Source of the DNA: Methyloradius palustris
GTDB taxonomy: Bacteria > Pseudomonadota > Gammaproteobacteria > Burkholderiales > Methylophilaceae
Direction: 5' to 3'
DNA length: 64,000 nucleotides
Assembly: GCF_019703875.1 (NCBI RefSeq)
Contig: NZ_AP024110.1
Location: 1,178,001 to 1,242,000 of the forward strand
Made by a program: the position numbers and the translations under genes. The notes below the pieces were generated by a model, which had not been told where the DNA came from, made no database searches, and saw nothing but the letters and a program-made list of their open reading frames with translations. Position 1 is the first letter of the stretch, and every line of letters begins with the position of its first letter. Below are positions 1 through 8,642 of the stretch, piece by piece.

Positions 1-1431
1 TGTATTGCGCGCCTTTTCTTTCTCTCGCCGACGTTGTTGGCGCACGGTGGCGGCATACAACTCAGCCTCAGTGATGATGGCAAAGGACTGTTGATTGTGG
101 TCTGGCGAGTGAGGGTGAATGAAGCCCGCATGTAATGGCGAAACGCCCAGTATCAGTTTTTCATCGCTGTTGAAGAATGCATCCCAGGTTTCACATAGTG
201 TTGGCGTGATGCCTTGATCATGCAGCAGTTGCAGCATGGTTTCACGGCGGCCCAGGCTTTCAGCCGCTATAAGTATTCGCCCTGGAAATTGTTTGATAAA
301 GCTCTGCAACTTATGCAATGGCTGCTCAGCGCGGCGCTCTATATCTAACGCTGGCAGGCCATTTTCAGTACTCTCAGTAGTTATGATTAGTCGTGCGTAT
401 TGGTGCGTGAGCGTAAAGAAATCATCGGCTTTAATTAGCAAAGTTTCTGGTTTGAGAATCGGGCGTTCTACATCATGCGCCAGCAAGCGATAACGTGATT
501 GTGCCTCGCGCCAGAAACCTTGCGCAGCAAGGTCAAGATTGCCATGCATGCAAAGAGTGGCGTTCTCAGGCAGATAATCCAGCAGGGTTGCTGTTTGCTC
601 AAAGAACAGCGGCAGATACCATTCTATGCCGCCGCTGGCGATACCTTTGCTGACATCTTTATAGATGCGGCTACGCGATGGATCGCCTTCAAACGTCTCG
701 CGGAAATTCTGGCGGAAGCGGGCGATACCTGCCTCATCCAGTGGAAATTCACGTGCAGGTAACAAGCGGATTTCAGCCACTGGATAAAGGCTGCGCTGCG
801 TATCAATATCAAAAGTACGTATCGTCTCGATTTCATCATCGAATAAATCCAAACGGTAAGGCAGTGCACTGCCCATGGGAAACAAGTCAACCAAACCGCC
901 ACGCACGCTGAATTCACCTGGGCTCATCACCTGGCTCACATGGTGGTAGCCAGCTTCTGCACACTGTTTACGCAAAGCATCCAGATCCAGCCTTTGCCCT
1001 TTTTTCAGCATGAAGGTGTTGGCTGCCAGGTACGCTTGTGATGGCAGCCTCAGCAAGGCTGTGCCAGCTGGCACAATAATGACGTCACAAAGGTTTTGGC
1101 TGATCTGGTAAAGCGTGGCGAGGCGCTCGGAGATGAGGTCAGGATGCGGCGAGAAATGGTCGTAAGGTAATGTCTCCCAATCAGGCAGCATGCTAACCAC
1201 CAAATCAGGCGCAAAGAACGGCAGCTCCTCAACTAAACGCTGCGCATCGAATGCGCTGGCGGTTATGATCACCAGCGGTTTTAGCTTGCTGGACTTATTT
1301 GACTTGGTCTCTGCCTGGTGTTTTTTGAGGCTCTGTGCATGTTGTGCAAGTAGCAAGCTATCGTACCCAGCTGGCATAGGAGCGACACGTTCAGATTGAC
1401 CAGGGGCAGGGTGAGGCAAGGCGTGCTGCAT
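1..1431 (-). CDS. mfd: Transcription-repair coupling factor Mfd, N-terminal part (cut by window start)
   Basis: Mfd recognises RNA polymerase stalled at DNA damage, pushes it off and recruits UvrA. I translated 477 codons from an ATG at 1431 running off the left edge with no stop. The protein shows the N-terminal UvrB-like module: DWETLPYD followed by FSPHPDLISERLATLYQ, then KKGQRL, YRHV-like YHHVSQVM, GEFSVRGGLVDLFPMG, LPYRLDLFDDEI and RTFDIDTQRSL. These agree closely, in order, with remembered E. coli Mfd. The RNA-polymerase-binding and translocase domains lie outside the window. It is transcribed away from its neighbour, and a long perfect hairpin separates the two. Start choice: the ATG at 1431 gives an N-terminus of family length, but I see no clear Shine-Dalgarno. 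Confidence 0.95.
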   Translation of the reverse strand, partial: MQHALPHPAPGQSERVAPMPAGYDSLLLAQHAQSLKKHQAETKSNKSSKLKPLVIITASAFDAQRLVEELPFFAPDLVVSMLPDWETLPYDHFSPHPDLISERLATLYQISQNLCDVIIVPAGTALLRLPSQAYLAANTFMLKKGQRLDLDALRKQCAEAGYHHVSQVMSPGEFSVRGGLVDLFPMGSALPYRLDLFDDEIETIRTFDIDTQRSLYPVAEIRLLPAREFPLDEAGIARFRQNFRETFEGDPSRSRIYKDVSKGIASGGIEWYLPLFFEQTATLLDYLPENATLCMHGNLDLAAQGFWREAQSRYRLLAHDVERPILKPETLLIKADDFFTLTHQYARLIITTESTENGLPALDIERRAEQPLHKLQSFIKQFPGRILIAAESLGRRETMLQLLHDQGITPTLCETWDAFFNSDEKLILGVSPLHAGFIHPHSPDHNQQSFAIITEAELYAATVRQQRRREKEKARNT

Positions 1432-1540
1432 GAGGATTTCGATGATTTGTGAAGCGCATATTATAGCCGTTGCTATTCATACGCGTGTATTTCCTTGTGT
1501 CTTTAAGATGAGGATTACGGGAGAATAAACTGGAGAGTCA

Positions 1541-1577
1541 ACATAAAGCGGCTACTTTTAAAGTAGCCGCTTTATGT
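1541..1577 (-). terminator. Perfect 18-bp inverted repeat, probable terminator
   Basis: Bases 1541-1558 and 1560-1577 are exact reverse complements around a single central base, so either strand can form an 18-bp stem. It lies 26 bp past the stop of the DUF2934 gene and upstream of mfd. There is no long T tract, only a T-rich flank, so intrinsic termination is likely but not certain. It would insulate mfd from read-through. Confidence 0.65.
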
Positions 1578-1602
1578 TTATTCGAATTACGTGGTAATTA
1601 GA

Positions 1603-1902
1603 TTATTTTTTGAGTAGCGAGTTGATTTGTGCTTCAGCTTTAATCCAATAATCACTTGGGTTCCCACCGAATCCATCGCGCTCTGCAATATAGTAGGCAG
1701 CAACTTCGGTCATTCTGTAGCGTTCTTCTGGCCCGATTTTACTGCTGGGTTTCGCTGGACTTTTGGCTTTCGGTGCAGCGGCCTTTTTAGCGGGTGCTGC
1801 TACTTTTTTGGCAGTAGCAGTAGGTTTGGCAGCCGCAGGTTTAACAACTGGCACAGCTTTAACTACAGGTGCAACAGCTGCAGGTTTTTTTGGTGTAGCC
1901 AT
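1603..1902 (-). CDS. Small DUF2934-domain protein with basic Ala/Lys/Pro-rich tail
   Basis: This 99-residue protein has two parts. Residues 1 to about 60 are a low-complexity, strongly basic Ala/Lys/Pro/Val segment resembling histone-H1-like bacterial proteins. Residues about 62-95 carry a DUF2934-type helix pair (PEERYRMTEVAAYYIAERDG and a W-x-KAE motif). The function of DUF2934 is unknown. The basic tail suggests nucleic-acid or polyanion binding, which is inference. The start is set at ATG 1902 because AGGAAC sits just upstream (GAAAGGAACCGAA). An in-frame ATG at 1926 would add eight residues without a better ribosome site. It follows tldD after 170 bp and ends before a strong hairpin. Confidence 0.8.
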   Translation of the reverse strand: MATPKKPAAVAPVVKAVPVVKPAAAKPTATAKKVAAPAKKAAAPKAKSPAKPSSKIGPEERYRMTEVAAYYIAERDGFGGNPSDYWIKAEAQINSLLKK

Positions 1903-1990
1903 TTCGGTTCCTTTCGTTTTAAACAATTAATGTCATGACTTAATGTCGTATGACTTTAGATGTTGTTAGATGGACTTCCTCTATATAGCC

Positions 1991-2025
1991 GAGCTTGTGA
2001 TGTCATGCTGCTTACATCCAAGCTC
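1991..2025. other. Intercistronic hairpin between tldD and the DUF2934 gene
   Basis: GAGCTTG (1991-1997) pairs with CAAGCTC (2019-2025), and GATGT (1999-2003) pairs with ACATC (2014-2018). One unpaired base and a 10-base loop complete the structure. No T tract follows on either strand, so it does not look like a terminator. It may stabilise the tldD 3' end or act in the leader of the downstream gene. Confidence 0.4.
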
Positions 2026-2072
2026 TGTCGTTATAACTAAGCGATACACAATATTATATTAACCTGAATTAA

Positions 2073-3548
2073 TTAAGCCGTGCCACCCACGGTAAGCCCT
2101 TCAATTTTCAGCGTCGGTTGGCCTACGCCTACTGGCACACTTTGTCCTTCTTTGCCGCAAGTACCAACCCCTGAATCTAGTGCCATATCGTTACCGATCA
2201 TAGACACTCTGGTCAATACATCAGGCCCATTACCAATCAAAGTAGCACCTTTCACCGGATAAGTCAGTTTGCCATCTTCAATCATCCAGGCTTCGGCTGC
2301 AGAGAACACAAATTTTCCGCTGGTGATATCTACTTGGCCGCCGCCAAAATTGACTGCATATAGTCCTTTTTTCACTGAGCGGATGATTTCCTCAGGTGGC
2401 ATATTGCCGTTATACATATAGGTGTTGGTCATGCGTGGCATAGGAATATGCGCGTAGGATTCACGGCGTGCATTGCCCGTAATCGGCATGCCCATCAGCC
2501 GTGCATTGAGGCTATCTTGAATGTAGCCACGCAAAATGCCGTCTTCAATCAACACTGTGCGTTGTGTCGGGTTACCCTCGTCATCCACATTGAGCGATCC
2601 ACGACGGTCAGTAATCGTGCCGTCATCCACCACAGTAACGCCAGGGGAGGCCACGCGCTGGCCAATCTTGCCTGCGAACGCAGAGCTACCTTTGCGGTTG
2701 AAATCGCCTTCAAGGCCGTGCCCGATGGCTTCGTGCAACAAAATACCAGGCCAGCCAGCGCCCAATACCACCGTCATGCTGCCTGCAGGGGCAGGGCGAG
2801 CGTCAAGATTAGTCAGTGCCTGATGCACTGCTTTTTTGGCATAGTCTTGCAAAACTTCATCTGTGAAGTAGCTGTAATCAAAACGACCACCACCACCTGC
2901 TGAGCCTTGCTCGCGGCGGCCATCCTGCTCTGTGATCACTTGAATCGAAAGCCTGACGAGTGGGCGAACATCAGCAGCCATCACACCATCATGTCGCGCG
3001 ACCATCACTACTTCATATTCTCCTGCGATAGAGGCCATGACTTGCGTGACGCGTGGATCAGCCTTGCGTGCATAGGTTTCAAGGCGCTCAAGCAATTTAA
3101 CTTTTGCCTCAGCGCTCAACGATGCAATCGGGTCTTGCGGTATGTAAAGCTGTGGCGCGCTGATGTGCTTGAGTATCGAGCCTGTTTGTTCGTTGCCTGA
3201 ACTGGCAATCGCCCGTGTGGCGGTGGCTGCTTGCTCCAAGGCGTTTAAATGAATGTCATCGGAGTAAGCAAAAGCTGTTTTCTCGCCGCTCACAGCACGT
3301 ACACCTACGCCTTGGTCTATGCTGAAATTGCCAGATTTAACCTGGCCTTCTTCCAGCCCCCAGCTTTCTGATCGGCTGTATTGAAAGTACAGGTCTGCAT
3401 AATCTACCTTATGCGTCATGATGCCATCCAATACACCACGCAACGCAGGCACATCCAGGCCGCTTGGGGCAAGCAGAGTTTCAGTGGCCGTGCTGAAATG
3501 CGAGCCTGTTTCAGGGCTTGAGCTGGTCGGTAAGGTTTCTGGCTTCAT
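2073..3548 (-). CDS. tldD: Metalloprotease TldD
   Basis: TldD is the catalytic partner of the TldD/PmbA(TldE) zinc protease, which degrades unfolded peptides and matures ribosomally made peptides such as microcins. The protein is 491 residues, close to the 481 of E. coli TldD. The metal-binding HEAIGHGLEGD motif (HExxxH) is near residue 270, followed by GxxVxVVDDGT and a glycine-rich C-terminus (GVGQPTLKIEGLTVGG). ATG 3548 is the natural start. It is the third gene of yhdP-nitrilase-tldD, a common proteobacterial order. The pmbA partner is not in the window. Confidence 0.96.
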   Translation of the reverse strand: MKPETLPTSSSPETGSHFSTATETLLAPSGLDVPALRGVLDGIMTHKVDYADLYFQYSRSESWGLEEGQVKSGNFSIDQGVGVRAVSGEKTAFAYSDDIHLNALEQAATATRAIASSGNEQTGSILKHISAPQLYIPQDPIASLSAEAKVKLLERLETYARKADPRVTQVMASIAGEYEVVMVARHDGVMAADVRPLVRLSIQVITEQDGRREQGSAGGGGRFDYSYFTDEVLQDYAKKAVHQALTNLDARPAPAGSMTVVLGAGWPGILLHEAIGHGLEGDFNRKGSSAFAGKIGQRVASPGVTVVDDGTITDRRGSLNVDDEGNPTQRTVLIEDGILRGYIQDSLNARLMGMPITGNARRESYAHIPMPRMTNTYMYNGNMPPEEIIRSVKKGLYAVNFGGGQVDITSGKFVFSAAEAWMIEDGKLTYPVKGATLIGNGPDVLTRVSMIGNDMALDSGVGTCGKEGQSVPVGVGQPTLKIEGLTVGGTA

Positions 3549-3653
3549 GGCAAACTGCTTTCAAAAGTAATACAACTGTTCAATATAACAATCTCAAGTC
3601 TATTAATGCTAAGCAAATTCTTTAATTCCAGCTGGTGCTATTACCTGTTTCAG

Positions 3654-4514
3654 CTAGATCGTACGATGACTCAATGCTGGCAAGCTGTTACGCAAGCTTT
3701 GTTGATAGCCCGCATTCACTGAGGCAATCACAACACCAGAACCGCGCGGCAATCTATCGAGCACTACACCCCAAGGGTCAATAATCATGCTGTTGCCGTG
3801 GGTTTCACGGCCAGAGGCATGGTAGCCGCCTTGTGCAGGCCCCATCACATAGCTTAAGTTCTCAATGGCACGTGCGCGCATCAGTAATTCCCAATGCGCT
3901 TTGCCTGTGGTTTCTGTGAACGCGGAGGGCACCACGATAATATCGACTTCGCCCATTGCGCGATAAAGCTCAGGGAAGCGTAAATCGTAACAAATAGACA
4001 GACCGATTTTTCCGAATGGAGTTTCAACGACTACAATTTTGTCGCCCGGCTCTATGGTTTTTTCTTCACGATAATGCTCATTGCCAAGATTGAGGCCAAA
4101 CAGGTGAATCTTGTCATAACGCGCGACTTGCTTGCCTTTATCATCAAAAACTAAACAGGCATTGCGAACCTTGCCTTCGATGGCTGATGCCAGCGGGATA
4201 GAGCCGCCGATGATCCACACTTCATGTTTCTTGGCTATTTTGGATAAAAAACGCTGAATCGGGCCTGTGCCTTCTTTTTCCGCTACTTTGACTTTATCGG
4301 TCTCTTTCAAACCCATGATGGCAAAATACTCAGGCAGGGCAATCAGCTTGGCGCCCTGATTTGCTGCAATCTCAATCAGGCGTTCAGCCTCACTGAGGTT
4401 GGCTGATACATAGGGGCCAGAGGCCATTTGAATACAGGCTACTCGCACGGTACCTGGTGCTGGAGCTAGTGCTTTATCAGTTTTGGTATTTTTTGTACGT
4501 GATTTAATTGCCAT
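3654..4514 (-). CDS. Nitrilase-superfamily carbon-nitrogen hydrolase (Nit1/Nit2-like amidase)
   Basis: This 286-residue hydrolase carries the complete Glu-Lys-Cys triad of the nitrilase superfamily: E62 in LPEYF, K135 in YDKIHLF and C175 in SICYDLRFPEL. Best-matching family members act on small amides, especially deaminated glutathione or omega-amides. The exact substrate cannot be read from the sequence. The first 20 residues are a Lys/Ala/Pro-rich extension before the core begins at VRVACIQM. It lies 30 bp downstream of yhdP and 105 bp upstream of tldD, in the order seen in many beta- and gammaproteobacteria. It is predicted cytoplasmic. Confidence 0.92.
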   Translation of the reverse strand: MAIKSRTKNTKTDKALAPAPGTVRVACIQMASGPYVSANLSEAERLIEIAANQGAKLIALPEYFAIMGLKETDKVKVAEKEGTGPIQRFLSKIAKKHEVWIIGGSIPLASAIEGKVRNACLVFDDKGKQVARYDKIHLFGLNLGNEHYREEKTIEPGDKIVVVETPFGKIGLSICYDLRFPELYRAMGEVDIIVVPSAFTETTGKAHWELLMRARAIENLSYVMGPAQGGYHASGRETHGNSMIIDPWGVVLDRLPRGSGVVIASVNAGYQQSLRNSLPALSHRTI

Positions 4515-4544
4515 GTTTTATTTCCAGATGGTTCTTGATTTTGT

Positions 4545-7500
4545 CTATTTGTTCAGAGGTCTAATCGCAGGGATTTTCTCGTCAGATTTTAATTCTGGGG
4601 ATTTCAGTTCCTGCGGATTATCCCAAGTCCCTACAATTTCATATTCATCTGCAGCGAATTTGTTTATAGGATCTTTTAGCAGTTTTTGTGCCAGCCATAC
4701 AGCGCCACCAACTGCTGGACCACCCGCAAGCGCGGCAAGCGATAAACTGTCGCTTACATAGGGAGTTACTTTTACATAAAGATGCTGCGTTTCTTTCTGG
4801 ATGTCGGTTTCGCCCTTGATTTCAACTCTTGCTGTTGGGCCTTCCATCTTGAAATCATCGCTGCGCATCACGCCGTTATTAATTTTGACGCTAGAGGTTA
4901 TTTTGTCAAAGGTAAAGCCGCTACTGAAAACATCCCTGAAATCAAAGGTTAATCTGCGTGGTAGATTTTGCAAGCTCAGCACGCTAAACAGGCGGCCAAC
5001 ACCAGGCTGGATCTTCAATATCTGCCCATGATCGGCATCTAACTGTAAATTACCGCTGAGCCCGAGTGTATCGAATTCATGCGGGCTGCCAGGCCATTTT
5101 AACTGGCCAGTGAGTGTTGCATCACCACCTTTAATAGTGTTCGGGTAGCCAAATCTTTCCAGTGTTTTGCCAAGATCTGTGATATCCCATGTGATGTTGA
5201 TACGTGTATTCGGACTACGTTTCCAGTTGTGCCATTCGCCTTCTGCGTTAATCGTACTTTCTGGAGTCACCATGCGCAGTTTTTCAATGCTCCAATCATC
5301 ATTCTGTTCGCTAGCCAGCAACTCGAGCTTGCCGAGTTTCTTTTTACCGATCTCAAAGTTATCGGCTGTAATGTCCAAGGCAGGGTATTGTTCGGACTGT
5401 TGTTTGAAGTCACCTTGCGTTTTTAGTATTGCCGTCCCTGGTGTCGTAGCAGGCGAGATGAGGTTTTTAAGTTTCGCTACAATCTTGCCATTGCCTGGTT
5501 TATGCCACTGCACATCACCTGTGACTTCCTGGCTTTGTACATTGGCTGACCAGCCATCAGCGATTGGCTTGGCTATAAGCTTTAAGCCATTAATACGTTT
5601 ATCAAAAATATCTAACGTGTTGATCACTAAATCTACTTTAGCAATACTGAAGTCGGTATTCGCGTTGCTTGTATTGGTATTGTTGGGGGCACTGGTTTTA
5701 CTGAAGATACTGCGCCATTCATCTGCGTCCAGATTGTCTAGTGTGCCCCGAATGTTAAGCCCTTGCTGAGTTGGTAAAGCAGGGGCGACATTCAGGCCGA
5801 TTTCACCGCGGTCTATTTTCATCACACCATTCTGATCGGCACGTTGTATTTTTGCTGCGATATTGGTGCCGAGACTAGCTGTGATTAAATCTTGCGTAGC
5901 TGAGGTCTGTTTTTTCTCAACTTTAAGATACATCACATCGCCAGCCGCCTTGTTTAAGGGTGGTGGTAAGGTGGAGGCCATACCAACTAGACTTGAACTC
6001 ACCACTAGTTCGAGCTGTTTTTGGACAACGCCGATGTCAGCAGCCCAGTCTGCACTTCCTGATAGTCCATCTGCAATACCAGCCCCAAATGTTTGTTTGA
6101 GACCGCTGTCAGTCAGGCGGCCGCGGGCATTGATTTTTACCGAATGGTCTTTGCTGGTCGCTAGGTTGAATTGCGCTGGCCCACCATATATCCATGTGTT
6201 TACATTTTGTGCATGCAATCCAGACTCGGTGAATTCGAGTTTGCCATTGATCTTGCTGAGTTCAGGGATTTCCTGATCTGCCATACTGCCATTGGTAATG
6301 GTATACGTGCCTTTCACTTTAGTGGCATCCTCATCCTTGAGCGGCACCATAAGTTCCAGGTGCAAATTGCCATTACCAGATGTGCGCAATGTGTCGGTAA
6401 AACCGTCGGTCACCCGATGTACCGGGCTGTTGTTTATGAACTTGATGCCTTCGCTGACAGGCCCTGCGCCGTCAGCGACTACCGTTAATATCGGTGCTTC
6501 CGTGTGCAATTGTGGAATCGCCACTTTGGCCTTGATAATCTTGTTGCCAAGAATATTACCTGCCGTGGCATTCAGTTCCATACGTACGCCCTCAAACAGC
6601 ATGTCTAGCTTAATACCATCAATTTTCGGCCACGAGCTACCATATTCCAGCAGGCCATCGTCAAGCTTGGCCGTTACCCTGAACAACCCGTCTTTATTAT
6701 TCGGGAAGGGGAAGTCAGCCAGATTGCCTTTGATGGTGACATTGATATCTTCAAGTTTGCCGCCCAATATGGATGTATCTAACCAATGCAAGGTATGTTC
6801 ACCAATTGTTTTTGGGTAGTAATAATGCGCATATGCGGCATTGCCATGGCCTAGTTTTGCAGTCAGGTTCAAGTACCCACCACGCAAGTGGTTCAGCAGA
6901 TAACTACCGTTGATAGTGCCTGCCAAGTGTTCATTCACAATAGCGAGGTTATTCACGCTGATTTGGGTTTGGTTTTTCTGGATATTCCATTTCACTTCGC
7001 CCGTGAGCTTGTCAGCCGGGATGGGCCAGCGCATCACCTTCTCAAGGTTGAGCTCGGCTTTTTGTGAGTTGATAGACAGGCTACCGTCAGTTTCATCCGC
7101 GTCAATACTGCCACTCAGATTACTGAAACCAGGAAAATTTTCGTAAGGCTTCATTCCAAGGTCAGTAAACTTGCTGCGTATACTGTATTCATTAGTTTGA
7201 TTGACGCTACCTTTCCAACTGGCGTCCAGTTTTTCCAGTTTACCTTCTGGCGCAATATCAGCGATTTGTTTCAGCGTTGCTGCTGGTAAGGGCAGATAAG
7301 CGACAAAAGTATTGAGGGTTGCTAGTTCAACTTCATCAAGCTGTATGCTGCCTTCTGTCCACTCTTTGCCATCGGCGCTGCGCTCTCTTAGTGCCAGGTT
7401 GCCATTTTGCATATTCAAGCCATCAGATGTTAAGGCTTTGATTCGTTCGGCTTTGACTTCTTGACCATCGTCGTACTTTATCCAGCTCAGGCGACCAGAG

Positions 7501-8402
7501 AGGTTGTTTAGGGTAGCCTCGGCACTGTTTTTAGATAAACGTGTTTTGACTTGGGTGAAAATCACGTCTGTCGTGATTTTTTGTGGCGCACCTTTACTGA
7601 AATCCAGCCAGAACTGAGCTGCGCCAAAGCCTTCGCGCAGATCAAACGGGTAGTCGACCCAGTGACGCCAGGCAGCGATGTCTGTGCCTTCTAGTTTGCC
7701 GTAAATCGTACCGCGCCAGTCATTCAACTCACTGACATCTTTGCCGTAGATATTGCCGCGGATATCAATCGGTGAAGATGAACCTGCTGAAGGCGTAGCA
7801 CGTAGGGCAAAACGGTGCTGTCCTAAAATTCCTTTCCAGGCTGGGCTAACGATAGCTAGTCTCAAATTGTTGAGTGTGAGTGGTGGCGCTTTGCGCAGGT
7901 CATCCTGCCAGAGAATCGTGGCATCACTCACATCAATCTGGTCCTGACGCAATATCCAGTTGGCAAGCTCAGGTCTGGCTGGGCCGCCCATGGCAATACC
8001 TGCAACATACAATGTACCATCCGCTTCACGGCGCACAGTGAGCTCTGGTTTATATACAGCCAGAGAGGAAAGGCGAGGTTCAAATAAAGGAATACTGAGC
8101 CATGAAAGTGTGGCCTCAATATGGCTTAGTGAAAGTGCAGGGCGGTTTTCAGCATCGTAGAGCTGAACATCCAGCATGGAGAAATGAGGGTTTAAGCCAT
8201 CCCAACTAGCTTTTAAGTCGCCAATGGTAATAGGGTGGCCAACTGCTGCGCTGACTTCTGCGACTATTTTGTCTTTGTAGGTATCAATATGGGGCAATAC
8301 GATATAGCGCAATGACAATACTGAAGTTGCCAGAACGATAATAATCAACCACAACGTAACGAGTGCAGCGCGATAAACCCAGAGCAGAGACTTTTTGACC
8401 AT
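4545..8402 (-). CDS. yhdP: YhdP-family AsmA-like envelope protein (TIGR02099)
   Basis: This very large protein (1285 residues from ATG 8402) has one N-terminal membrane helix at about residues 8-30 (ALVTLWLIIIVLATSVL). The rest is a long periplasmic region of repeated beta-rich segments typical of AsmA/TamB/YhdP phospholipid-transport bridges. E. coli YhdP (1266 residues) helps move phospholipid to the outer membrane. The DUF3971-type middle and AsmA-like C-terminus are recognisable by overall pattern rather than by short motifs. The open frame begins three codons earlier at a TTG (8411), but the ATG is the better start. No strong Shine-Dalgarno is visible. It is first in the yhdP-nitrilase-tldD run and divergent from yheS. 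Confidence 0.9.
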   Translation of the reverse strand: MVKKSLLWVYRAALVTLWLIIIVLATSVLSLRYIVLPHIDTYKDKIVAEVSAAVGHPITIGDLKASWDGLNPHFSMLDVQLYDAENRPALSLSHIEATLSWLSIPLFEPRLSSLAVYKPELTVRREADGTLYVAGIAMGGPARPELANWILRQDQIDVSDATILWQDDLRKAPPLTLNNLRLAIVSPAWKGILGQHRFALRATPSAGSSSPIDIRGNIYGKDVSELNDWRGTIYGKLEGTDIAAWRHWVDYPFDLREGFGAAQFWLDFSKGAPQKITTDVIFTQVKTRLSKNSAEATLNNLSGRLSWIKYDDGQEVKAERIKALTSDGLNMQNGNLALRERSADGKEWTEGSIQLDEVELATLNTFVAYLPLPAATLKQIADIAPEGKLEKLDASWKGSVNQTNEYSIRSKFTDLGMKPYENFPGFSNLSGSIDADETDGSLSINSQKAELNLEKVMRWPIPADKLTGEVKWNIQKNQTQISVNNLAIVNEHLAGTINGSYLLNHLRGGYLNLTAKLGHGNAAYAHYYYPKTIGEHTLHWLDTSILGGKLEDINVTIKGNLADFPFPNNKDGLFRVTAKLDDGLLEYGSSWPKIDGIKLDMLFEGVRMELNATAGNILGNKIIKAKVAIPQLHTEAPILTVVADGAGPVSEGIKFINNSPVHRVTDGFTDTLRTSGNGNLHLELMVPLKDEDATKVKGTYTITNGSMADQEIPELSKINGKLEFTESGLHAQNVNTWIYGGPAQFNLATSKDHSVKINARGRLTDSGLKQTFGAGIADGLSGSADWAADIGVVQKQLELVVSSSLVGMASTLPPPLNKAAGDVMYLKVEKKQTSATQDLITASLGTNIAAKIQRADQNGVMKIDRGEIGLNVAPALPTQQGLNIRGTLDNLDADEWRSIFSKTSAPNNTNTSNANTDFSIAKVDLVINTLDIFDKRINGLKLIAKPIADGWSANVQSQEVTGDVQWHKPGNGKIVAKLKNLISPATTPGTAILKTQGDFKQQSEQYPALDITADNFEIGKKKLGKLELLASEQNDDWSIEKLRMVTPESTINAEGEWHNWKRSPNTRINITWDITDLGKTLERFGYPNTIKGGDATLTGQLKWPGSPHEFDTLGLSGNLQLDADHGQILKIQPGVGRLFSVLSLQNLPRRLTFDFRDVFSSGFTFDKITSSVKINNGVMRSDDFKMEGPTARVEIKGETDIQKETQHLYVKVTPYVSDSLSLAALAGGPAVGGAVWLAQKLLKDPINKFAADEYEIVGTWDNPQELKSPELKSDEKIPAIRPLNK

Positions 8403-8642
8403 ATTTTTCAAATGCTATGCTGCTAATGCAGCAAGGAGGAGAGCGTTTTCGCACAATATACATACAGTGTTGGAGTATTTCATTAGAGCGCGCCTAGGTC
8501 AACGATTACAGGCATAAAAATGGCGGGTTTATGTTGTTGCTATGCATTAGAATAGCGCTTTGATCATACAGTCTCGTGCAATTCGATAGATTTTCGGTCT
8601 TTGTTTCTACTTAATACCTCGTGACTCTTCTATAAAAACTCA

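Noticed and set aside
5167..5769. 200-codon open frame antisense to yhdP
   Set aside because: Wholly inside yhdP and hydrophobic only because it mirrors beta-rich repeats.
8431..8441. Strong AGGAGGAG-like ribosome site on the plus strand upstream of yheS
   Set aside because: No start codon follows at a workable distance, so it is likely chance within the divergent region.
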